This document shows, in pieces, positions 26,207 to 33,602 of a stretch of DNA of 60,034 bases. The DNA lies in the NCBI GenBank assembly GCA_052168315.1, contig JBQLZO010000032.1:1-60034 (forward strand), written 5' to 3'. The translations under genes and the position numbers were made by a program. Source of the stretch: JBQLZO01 sp052168315 (lineage in GTDB: Bacteria; Planctomycetota; Phycisphaerae; Phycisphaerales; UBA1924). Positions within the stretch are counted from its first letter, which is position 1. Every line of letters begins with the position of its first letter. A model generated the notes under the pieces. The model did no database searches. It was not told where the DNA came from and saw nothing but the letters and a program-made list of their open reading frames with translations.

Positions 26207-27321
26207 CCGCTTCCTACGAGTGGGTCCAGTGGAACCGCCACAAGAAGGCCTACGACGCCATCATCGCCGCCGCCTGCGTCGCCTTCCTGCTCGTCTACCT
26301 CCTCATCAGCATCGCGCTCCGCCCCGCCGACCAGCAGATCAGCCCGCCCATCATCGCCATGCGCGCCCTCGGCTCCCTCGCCATCATCCTCCTGCACCTC
26401 ATCCTCATCATCGGACCCCTCGCCCGCCTCACCGACCTCGTCGCCCCCATCCTCTACAACCGAAGGCACCTCGGCGTCACCCTCTTCCTCGTCGTCCTCC
26501 TCCACGCGATCATCGCCCTTGGTTTCTATGGCGGCTTCGGCGTCCGCAACCCGGCCCTCGCCCTCCTCGCGCCACCCGGATCCTTCGCATCCCTCTCCGC
26601 CTTCCCCTTCGAGGTCTTCGGCTTCGTCGCCCTGCTCATCCTCTTCATGATGGCCGCCACCAGCCACGACTTCTGGCTCAAGCACCTCCACCCGCGCATC
26701 TGGAAATCCCTCCACATGCTCGTCTACTTCGCCTACGCACTCGTCCTCGCCCATGTCGCGCTCGGCCCCGCCATGGACCGAGGCCCGACCATCACCACCC
26801 CGCTCCTCCTCGCCGGCGCTGCCATCGTCGCAACCCTCCACCTCCTCGCCGCCCGGCGCGAATGGAAACGCGACCACCACACCCCAACCAACCCCGCGAA
26901 CACTCCACCAGCCACACCACACGCCACCGCCGACCAATGGCTCGATGTCGCGGCCATCGACGAGATCGCCCCCAACGCCGCCAAGGTCGTCTGCCTCAAG
27001 AACCACGAACGCATCGCCATCTTCCGCCACGACAACGGCTACTCCGCCGTCACCAACCTCTGCGCCCACCAGAACGGCCCCCTCGGCGAGGGACGCATCA
27101 TCAACGGCTGCATCACCTGCCCATGGCACGGCTACCAGTACCGCCCCCACGACGGCCAATCACCACCCCCGTACACCGAAAGAATCGCCACCTACAACAT
27201 CCGCATCGAAGGACAACGCATCCTCATCAACCCCACGCCCAACCCCCCCGGCACACCCGTCCCCCCACCCGTCCCGGACACCCACACCAACACCAACACC
27301 AACACGAACACCAACCCATGA
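26203..27321 (+). CDS. Ferric-reductase-like membrane domain fused to a Rieske [2Fe-2S] domain
   Basis: A 372-residue protein. The first 220 residues hold about six membrane helices of ferric-reductase-like type. His65, His101, His171 and His184 lie in or beside helices and could ligate two b-type hemes. A proline-rich linker follows. Residues 245-330 form a Rieske domain with intact cluster ligands: Cys287 and His289 in CAHQNGPL, and Cys306 and His309 in CPWHGYQY. It should pass electrons between a Rieske cluster and membrane hemes, probably across the membrane. The usual FAD/NAD(P)H module of ferric reductases and NADPH oxidases is absent, so the electron donor must be another protein. It overlaps genes on both sides by ATGA. 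The C-terminal tail is a Thr/Asn repeat. Confidence 0.85.
   Translation: MTASYEWVQWNRHKKAYDAIIAAACVAFLLVYLLISIALRPADQQISPPIIAMRALGSLAIILLHLILIIGPLARLTDLVAPILYNRRHLGVTLFLVVLLHAIIALGFYGGFGVRNPALALLAPPGSFASLSAFPFEVFGFVALLILFMMAATSHDFWLKHLHPRIWKSLHMLVYFAYALVLAHVALGPAMDRGPTITTPLLLAGAAIVATLHLLAARREWKRDHHTPTNPANTPPATPHATADQWLDVAAIDEIAPNAAKVVCLKNHERIAIFRHDNGYSAVTNLCAHQNGPLGEGRIINGCITCPWHGYQYRPHDGQSPPPYTERIATYNIRIEGQRILINPTPNPPGTPVPPPVPDTHTNTNTNTNTNP
27287..27316 (+). repeat. Hexamer microsatellite (CAACAC)n in coding sequence
   Basis: A short run of the unit CAACAC with one variant encodes the terminal Thr-Asn repeat of the Rieske fusion protein. A six-base unit keeps the frame when copy number changes. 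Confidence 0.75.
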
Positions 27322-28253
27322 CCACCCCACACACACCAACACCAAACCCGCCGCCAGACCCACCCCCATCCGCCGACCAGCGCCCGCTCTATGTCGGCTA
27401 CCTCCCCATGCCGCAACGCCACCGCCGCTTCGCGCGCTGCGCTGTCCCCGCCCTCATCCTCTCCCTCCTCGCCGCCTCGGCCATCATCGCCGCAAACCAA
27501 CCCAACCCCGGCCCCGCCGTCTGGGCCGCCACCACCACCACCATCGAAGGCGATCTCATCCTCCACCCCTATCCCATGCTCATCGTCCGCCAGGCCACCA
27601 CCACCACCACCACCAACAACAACAACAACCCCGACGAACCCACCGCGTGCTACCTCCTGGTCGAAGCCGACAAGCACGCGCCCCGCCCCCAGCGCTTCGA
27701 ATCGCTCCAGACCACCACCACGCCCATCCGCATCCGCGCCACCGGATACACACTCACACGCCCCGACGACAATCCGCCCATTCCACCCACCCCACCAACA
27801 TCCACCACCACCGCCGCCGCTCCGCCCCTCCGCATGCTCGAACTCATCCCAACACCCGATGCCATCGAACCCATCGCCAGCGACGGCCCAACCACCAGAC
27901 CAACCACCAGCCCCACCCCCATCACCACCCACTCCTTCACCCCCACCGGCGACACCCTCACCCTCCACGCCGAGATCCTCGACTCCAAGTGCTTCCTCGG
28001 CGCCATGAAGCCCGGCCAGGGCCGCACACACCGCGCTTGCGCCCAGCTCTGCATCCAGGGCGGCATCCCGCCCATGATCGAAGCCCGAGACCACAACAAC
28101 TCCCCCCGCCGCCTCCTCCTCCTCACCCCCGAAGGCGGACCGGCCAATGACCTCGTCCTCCCCCACGCCGCCCTCCCGGTCCTCATCCGAGGCCAACTCG
28201 CCCGCCTCGGAAACGCCGAGGCCCTCCGCATCGAATCCATCGAGCCCCGTTGA
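27318..28253 (+). CDS. Single-pass membrane protein with conserved-looking Cys motif, unknown function
   Basis: A 311-residue protein coupled by ATGA to the Rieske fusion gene. A proline-rich N-terminus is followed by one membrane helix (about 42-60), then Thr/Asn/Pro-rich linkers. The striking part is about residues 217-255: LDSKCFLGAMKPGQG followed by THRACAQLCIQGGIPP, with Cys225, Cys241 and Cys245. The spacing of Cys, His and Gly residues looks like a metal- or cofactor-binding or redox-active site. I recall similar segments in uncharacterised bacterial proteins but know no assigned function. Low-complexity runs at 27596-27629 encode poly-Thr and poly-Asn. It is probably an extracytoplasmic partner of the ferric-reductase/Rieske protein. 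Confidence 0.7.
   Translation: MTTPHTPTPNPPPDPPPSADQRPLYVGYLPMPQRHRRFARCAVPALILSLLAASAIIAANQPNPGPAVWAATTTTIEGDLILHPYPMLIVRQATTTTTTNNNNNPDEPTACYLLVEADKHAPRPQRFESLQTTTTPIRIRATGYTLTRPDDNPPIPPTPPTSTTTAAAPPLRMLELIPTPDAIEPIASDGPTTRPTTSPTPITTHSFTPTGDTLTLHAEILDSKCFLGAMKPGQGRTHRACAQLCIQGGIPPMIEARDHNNSPRRLLLLTPEGGPANDLVLPHAALPVLIRGQLARLGNAEALRIESIEPR
27596..27629 (+). repeat. Trinucleotide runs (ACC)n and (AAC)n
   Basis: Consecutive ACC then AAC units encode six Thr and five Asn in the linker after the membrane helix of the 27318 gene product. Copy-number change would alter linker length without a frameshift. Confidence 0.75.
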
Positions 28254-28299
28254 CCACCATCCCCAGCATCCGCCCCGCACCCGCCGCGAACCCACCCGC

Positions 28300-30891
28300 A
28301 TGCCGGATGCGCCAGCCCTCCCAGATCTCATCACCCACCTCCCACCCCACCTCGCCGAGCGCGCCCGCCCCCTCGCCGATCGTCCCATCCCCGCCGCACC
28401 CCACTTCGTGCTCGTCTGGCTCCACCACGCCCTCCGCGCCGAAGAAAACCCCGCCCTCGACACCGCCATCGCGCTGGCCAACCGCCTCGCGCTCCCCGTG
28501 CTCGCCTACCAGGGGCTCGCCGGCAACCACCGCTACAACGCCGACCGCCACCACGCCTTCATCCTCGAATCCGCCCGCGATCTCCACGCCGCGCTTGAGC
28601 GGCGCGGCATCGGGCACATCCTCCATGTCCCGACCGATCCCCGCACGCCCTCCCCGCTCCCCGCGCTCACCCGCCGCGCCGCGGCCCTCATCGTCGAGGA
28701 CTTCCCCGCCCCGCCCTTCCCCCGTTGGACCCAGCGCATCGCCGAGAAGGCAGCATCCCCGGTGCTCGCCATCGACGCCGCGTGCGTCATCCCCATGCGC
28801 TCCCACGCCCGCTGGTACGACCGCGCGTTCAAGTTCGAATCCAAGACATCCGCCGAGTTCCACAAGCGCACCCGCCGCCAATGGCCGCCCATCGAGCCGG
28901 CCCACCCCTGGACCGACGCGCACCAGGCCGCCCTCCCCGACATCCCATCGCTCCACACCGTCGACACACGCACCATGGGCATCGCGCACCTCTGCGCACG
29001 CTGCGCCATCGACCACACCATCCCCCCCATCCCACACACACCCGGCGGTTCAACCGCTGGATACGCGCGCTGGCAGCGTTTCCGCGACCACCACCTGCAC
29101 GCCTACGCCAAACGACGCAACGACGCGGCCAGCCTCCACGCCGTCTCACGCCTCTCACCGCACCTGCACTACGGCACCGTCGCGCCCACACGCATCGCCC
29201 GCGAGGCCGCCGAGCAACCATCCGAGGGCGCTGCGAAATTCCTCAACGAACTGCTCGTCTGGCGCGAACTCGCCCACGCGTTCTGCTTCTGGTTCGAGGG
29301 CGATCCCGAATCCACCCAGGCCCTGCCCGAGTGGGCCCGCCAATCCCTCGCCCGCCACGCCGATGATCCCAGGACAACCCTCGACTGGGAAACCCTCGCC
29401 CGCGCCCGCACCGGCGATCCCCTCTGGGATGCCGCCCAGACCTCGCTCCTCCGCCAGGGCGAACTCCACAACAACATCCGCATGACATGGGGCAAGGCCA
29501 TCCCCCTCTGGACACGCACGCCGTCCGATGCGCTGCGCACCCTCTTCGACCTCAACCACCGCTACGCGCTCGATGGCAGCGACCCCAACTCCTACGGCGG
29601 CCTGCTCTGGTGCCTCGGCCAATTCGATCGCCCCTTCGAGCCCGAATCCCCCGTGCTCGGCGCCATCCGCCCGCGCGACACCGCCACCCACGCCCAGCGC
29701 CTCGACCTGAACCGCTACCGCGCCATCGTCTGCCGACCCCGCGCCGCACGCATCCCATCCATCGCCATCATCGGCGCTGGCATCGCCGGGCTCGCCGCCG
29801 CCCGCACCCTCGCCGACCAGGGCATCCCCATCCGCGTGTTCGATAAGGGACGGGGCCCCGGCGGACGCTGCTCCACCCGATTCGAGAACACCCTCCGCTT
29901 CGACCACGGCGCCGCCTACCTCACCGCGCACGACCCGCGCTTCGCCCGCTTCGTCGATGCCTGGCGCGAGCGAGGCCTCGTCCAACCATGGGCCCCGCGC
30001 CTCGCATCGCTCACCACCGATGCGACCATCCACGCCACCATCGACGCCACAACCACCACCACGCCCGAACACTGGCTCGCACCACCCGAGGGCATGCACG
30101 CCATCAACGCCCACCTCGCCGCCGATCTCAGCGTCTCCTTCGGCACCCGGATCCACACCATCGCCCGCGAACAGCGCCAGTGGGCCCTGCTCGATGAGCA
30201 CGCCCGCACCATCGCCCGCGCCGACATCCTCATCTGCAACGCCCCGCCGGCCCAGGCCGCCACCCTGCTCGATCCCATCGCGCCCGACCTCGCCCGCCGC
30301 GCCACGGCCATCCCCTTCGATCCCTGCTGGGCGCTCATGCTCGCCACACACCGCACACACGCGCATGATCCGCCCCCCTTCGACGCCGCACGCGCCGCCA
30401 ACCCCGCCGCCAACCCCGCCGCGCCGATCGCGTGGATCTCACGAGAGAACTCCAAACCCGGACGCGACACACCAACCAGCACCAACACCAACATCGACAC
30501 ATGGGTCATCCACGCCTCGCCCGAGTGGTCCCGCCGCCACCTCGAACTCGAGGCCCCCGAAGCCGCCCAGCACCTCCGCGCCCTCGCCGCCCGCGCCATC
30601 CCGGCGCTCGAAGCCCACCCGCCCACGCTCATCAAGGCCCACCGCTGGCGATACGCCCTCTGCGCCGCACCTTGGGATGATGACTGCCACTACGACCCGG
30701 ACCGCGCCATCGGGCTCTGCGGCGACTGGTTCGCCTCCTGCGCACGACACGGACGCATCGAGACCGCGTTCCTCTCCGGCGCTGCCCTCGCCGCCCGCAT
30801 CCTCGCCACCATCGCCGACAAAGACCCCAACCACACCACATCCCACGCCCCAACCCTCTTCGACACCCCCGCGCCCACCAACCACACCTGA
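28300..30891 (+). CDS. Class II-like DNA photolyase fused to a renalase-like FAD oxidoreductase
   Basis: An 863-residue fusion. Residues about 30-480 resemble class II CPD photolyases: FVLVWLHHALRAEENPAL at the antenna-domain start, then ELLVWRELAHAFCFW, a GELHNNIRMTWGKAI-type segment, LNHRYALDGSDPNSYGG and DRPFEPESPVLG of the FAD domain. Such enzymes split UV-induced pyrimidine dimers with light. Residues about 485-850 form a second FAD-dependent domain: SIAIIGAGIAGLAAARTLA (dinucleotide-binding fold), then GRGPGGRCSTRF and RFDHGAAYLTA, as in renalase-like amine-oxidase-fold proteins. The GLCGDWFASCARHGRIETAFLSG segment near the end is the usual FAD-closing motif. No frameshift separates the halves. 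The start at 28300 follows the preceding stop by 46 bases. Confidence 0.88.
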   Translation: MPDAPALPDLITHLPPHLAERARPLADRPIPAAPHFVLVWLHHALRAEENPALDTAIALANRLALPVLAYQGLAGNHRYNADRHHAFILESARDLHAALERRGIGHILHVPTDPRTPSPLPALTRRAAALIVEDFPAPPFPRWTQRIAEKAASPVLAIDAACVIPMRSHARWYDRAFKFESKTSAEFHKRTRRQWPPIEPAHPWTDAHQAALPDIPSLHTVDTRTMGIAHLCARCAIDHTIPPIPHTPGGSTAGYARWQRFRDHHLHAYAKRRNDAASLHAVSRLSPHLHYGTVAPTRIAREAAEQPSEGAAKFLNELLVWRELAHAFCFWFEGDPESTQALPEWARQSLARHADDPRTTLDWETLARARTGDPLWDAAQTSLLRQGELHNNIRMTWGKAIPLWTRTPSDALRTLFDLNHRYALDGSDPNSYGGLLWCLGQFDRPFEPESPVLGAIRPRDTATHAQRLDLNRYRAIVCRPRAARIPSIAIIGAGIAGLAAARTLADQGIPIRVFDKGRGPGGRCSTRFENTLRFDHGAAYLTAHDPRFARFVDAWRERGLVQPWAPRLASLTTDATIHATIDATTTTTPEHWLAPPEGMHAINAHLAADLSVSFGTRIHTIAREQRQWALLDEHARTIARADILICNAPPAQAATLLDPIAPDLARRATAIPFDPCWALMLATHRTHAHDPPPFDAARAANPAANPAAPIAWISRENSKPGRDTPTSTNTNIDTWVIHASPEWSRRHLELEAPEAAQHLRALAARAIPALEAHPPTLIKAHRWRYALCAAPWDDDCHYDPDRAIGLCGDWFASCARHGRIETAFLSGAALAARILATIADKDPNHTTSHAPTLFDTPAPTNHT

Positions 30892-31281
30892 ATGTCCCGA
30901 ACAACCAACCAGCCCGATCAACCCACCAAACCCTGCGCCACCTGCGGGCGCACCATCACATGGCGCAAGAAGTGGGAGCGCGACTGGCACACCGTCCGCT
31001 ACTGCTCCGACGCATGCCGACGCACCAAGCCCGACGACATCGACACCGCGCTCGAACGCGCCATCCTCGAACTGCTCGCCCAGCGCCCCGCCGGCGCGAC
31101 CATCTGCCCCTCCGAGCCCGCCCGACGCGTCGGCACACCCGAAACCTGGCGCACCCTCATGGACCGCACCCGCCGCGCTGCCAACCGCCTCGCCGCACGC
31201 AACATCATCGACATCACGCAGGGCTCACGCCCCGTCGATCCATCCACCGCGCGCGGCCCGATCAGGCTCCGCCTCCGCTGA
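30892..31281 (+). CDS. DUF2256-DUF3253 fusion protein
   Basis: A 129-residue protein whose ATG directly abuts the photolyase-fusion stop. The N-terminal 45 residues match DUF2256: CATCGRTITWRKKWERDW and RYCSDACRR, with four Cys able to bind zinc. The C-terminal 80 residues match DUF3253, a small winged-helix-like domain: AILELLAQRPAGATICPSE and RAANRLAARNIIDIT, ending in STARGPIRLRL. DUF2256 is commonly encoded beside, or fused to, cryptochrome/photolyase proteins, so the context agrees. A role as a DNA-binding or regulatory partner of the photolyase is inference. Its last 20 bases overlap the convergent methyltransferase gene. Confidence 0.88.
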   Translation: MSRTTNQPDQPTKPCATCGRTITWRKKWERDWHTVRYCSDACRRTKPDDIDTALERAILELLAQRPAGATICPSEPARRVGTPETWRTLMDRTRRAANRLAARNIIDITQGSRPVDPSTARGPIRLRLR

Positions 31282-32596
31282 GCCCCGCCCCACCAACCCC
31301 CACACGCCGCGCCACCACGCACCGCAGCGACCGATCGAACCGCAGCACAAACACCGTGAACATCGCATCCCCATCCCCGCGCAACGCCTTCTGCTCCACA
31401 TCCGGATCCACGGCCTGACCCCGCGTCTTCACCTCCACAATCCCCGCACCACGCGCCGCCAGCCACGCCCGAACCCGACGACGATTCCAAGCCATCACTT
31501 CCAACACCTCGAACCCCGTCAACCACACATCCGCCTCGTCACGCCCCACGCTCGCACCATCGCCCGTCAACAACCCCAGCGCCGGATGCACCATCCCCAT
31601 CCCCGCCAGCGCGCACAACTCCGAAAGCAAACCCGCACGCTCCACGCTCGGATCCACCGCGAACACGAACCGCCCGATCCCATCGCCCGCCACAGGCCCA
31701 CCGCTCCCCCCCACCCCGCACAACGACCGCGATGACACCACCCCGCCCACACCCACGCCTCCACCATCAACATCATCATTCGCATCCCCCAGCAGCAGCG
31801 TCGCCCGCGTTCGCCGCCCACCACCCGCACTCCGCCCCGCGCCGCCGCCCTCCTCATCCAGCGCCCCCGTCCACAGCACCGCCTGCGTCAAACGCCCCCG
31901 CTCGCTGATGAACTCGAGCTCCCCCGACGGCGGCTCATCGTGCCCGATCCCCGGCGCCAGCTTCATCGCCACGCCCCGCGCGACCCGCACCAACGCCTCC
32001 AGTGTCTCCGCCCCCGGGCGCATCTCACCCCACCCGCGCCGCCGCCGCGACCCAGCGCCTTCCTCCCGCCGCGCCGGATCGATGTGCACCAACGCCCCAC
32101 CCAGCATCGCCGCGTTCCGATCGACCCACTCCTCATCGATCACCGCCACGGCGCTCGCGCACCCCGCGTTCTGAGCGCACGCCCACGCACGAAACCCATC
32201 CGCATCCACCGCCCTCACCTCGAGCCCGCGCTCGCGCAGCGCCATCGCATCCCCGCCGATCCCCGCGCACAGATCCAGCACCTCCGCCCCCGCCGCACCA
32301 GCAATCACCCGCGCGAACCGCGCTGCCTTGTGCCGCGCCGACACCAGCGAACTCGCCATCCGAACCCCCTCCGGATCGCCCACCAGACCCCGCGCTGCGC
32401 GCCCGAACTTCACCGCGCCGATCCGGCGAGCCTCCTCCAGCAACAGCGCTGCACGCACAACCTCCGCATCCCACTCCCGCCGCAGCGCTGCGATCTCCGA
32501 TGCACCCGGATCGCGCATCCCCCGCACACGCTCCAGCAACGCCCGCCCCTCAGCCCCCAGCAACGATCGCCATGTCTCAACCGAATACCCGGTCAT
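31262..32596 (-). CDS. SAM-dependent methyltransferase with THUMP-like C-terminus
   Basis: A protein of about 444 residues. A helical N-terminal region is followed by a class I methyltransferase core with motif I VLDLCAGIGGDAMAL, an acidic residue after the second strand (VRAVDADGFRAW) and VHIDPARRE at the motif IV position. The D-P-A-R motif suggests an RNA or nucleic-acid substrate. The C-terminal part (about 360-440) contains LTGFEVLEVMAWNRRRVRAW and VKTRGQAVDPDVEQKAL, as in the THUMP-like methyltransferase family. A Gly-rich insertion (about 255-300) looks like a disordered loop. The start at 32596 has GGAGG about ten bases upstream; a GTG at 32635 is an alternative. It diverges from thiD. 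Confidence 0.82.
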   Translation of the reverse strand: MTGYSVETWRSLLGAEGRALLERVRGMRDPGASEIAALRREWDAEVVRAALLLEEARRIGAVKFGRAARGLVGDPEGVRMASSLVSARHKAARFARVIAGAAGAEVLDLCAGIGGDAMALRERGLEVRAVDADGFRAWACAQNAGCASAVAVIDEEWVDRNAAMLGGALVHIDPARREEGAGSRRRRGWGEMRPGAETLEALVRVARGVAMKLAPGIGHDEPPSGELEFISERGRLTQAVLWTGALDEEGGGAGRSAGGGRRTRATLLLGDANDDVDGGGVGVGGVVSSRSLCGVGGSGGPVAGDGIGRFVFAVDPSVERAGLLSELCALAGMGMVHPALGLLTGDGASVGRDEADVWLTGFEVLEVMAWNRRRVRAWLAARGAGIVEVKTRGQAVDPDVEQKALRGDGDAMFTVFVLRFDRSLRCVVARRVGVGGAGLSGGGA

Positions 32597-32711
32597 CCAC
32601 CACGCGCCTCCGGCCGCGACTTCACCAAGATCCACCCCCCAACACTTGATCCGCGCCCAATCCGGTCGATCCTACAAGCATCACCACCCACACCCAACCA
32701 AAGGCCCCGCC

Positions 32712-33581
32712 ATGACCCACAACGACGCCAACACGCCAAGCACGAACACCACCGAACCCATCACCCGCCCCGCCGTGCTCACCATCGCCGGCTCCGACCC
32801 CTCCGGCGGCGCCGGCGTCCAGGCCGACCTCGCCACCTTCCACGCCTTCGGCGTCTACGCCACCGCCGCCATCACCCTCATCACCGTCCAGAACACCACG
32901 GGCGTCACCCGCGTCGACCTCGTCGACGAATCACTCATCGCCGAGCAGATCGACGCCGTCCTCTCCGACATCCCACCCGCATGCATCAAGATCGGCGCAC
33001 TCGGAAACCAGCGCATCGCGCGCATCGTCGCCGAACACCTCCAGCACGCACCCTGCCCCATCGTCCTCGACCCCGTCATGGTCTCAAAGCACGGCCACCC
33101 CCTCGTCGACCGCTCGTGCGCCCAGGAGATCCGCGCACGACTCATCCCCCTCTGCGCTGTCCTCACACCCAACACCCACGAGGCCAGACACCTCACCGAC
33201 ATCGACATTACCACACGCGAAGACATGCTCCGCGCCGCCGGAGCCCTCGAAACCATGGGCGCCCGCGCCGTCTACCTCTCCGCACCCACGCGCGGCATCC
33301 CGAACCCCTTCGCAGACGACCTCCTCCTCAGCAACGGAAGCCCCATTTGGATCGAAGGCCCGCTCCTCCCCACCGAACGAACCCACGGCACCGGCTGCGC
33401 CTCCTCCGCGGCCATCGCCGCAGGCATCGCCCTCGGACACGACACCGAAACCGCCTGCCGCAACGCCAAAGCCTTCATCACCGAAGCCATCCGCACCGCC
33501 CCCCTCCGTGGCCGCGGCGTCTGCCCCCTCAACCTCCACATCGCCCCGCCCCCAACACCCGCCCCGCGCTCCAAGCGCTGA
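32712..33581 (+). CDS. thiD: Hydroxymethylpyrimidine / phosphomethylpyrimidine kinase
   Basis: A 289-residue kinase that phosphorylates HMP and HMP phosphate to HMP diphosphate for thiamin synthesis. It belongs to the ribokinase-like fold: VLTIAGSDPSGGAGVQADL near the N-terminus binds substrate, CIKIGALGN and PIVLDPVMVSKHG form the core, and THGTGCASSAAIAAG is the ATP and anion-hole motif near the C-terminus. The length is typical apart from polar tails. No TPP riboswitch motif is visible in the 115-base upstream region, and no other thiamin gene is adjacent. A possible -10 (TACAAG) lies 33 bases upstream, so this gene appears to have a short leader. Confidence 0.96.
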   Translation: MTHNDANTPSTNTTEPITRPAVLTIAGSDPSGGAGVQADLATFHAFGVYATAAITLITVQNTTGVTRVDLVDESLIAEQIDAVLSDIPPACIKIGALGNQRIARIVAEHLQHAPCPIVLDPVMVSKHGHPLVDRSCAQEIRARLIPLCAVLTPNTHEARHLTDIDITTREDMLRAAGALETMGARAVYLSAPTRGIPNPFADDLLLSNGSPIWIEGPLLPTERTHGTGCASSAAIAAGIALGHDTETACRNAKAFITEAIRTAPLRGRGVCPLNLHIAPPPTPAPRSKR

Positions 33582-33602
33582 CCAATCCGCCAGGCAATCC
33601 CC

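Noticed and set aside
32597..32711. Possible TPP riboswitch before thiD
   Set aside because: The conserved CUGAGA and ACCUGA-type elements are absent, and the region is too short for the full structure.
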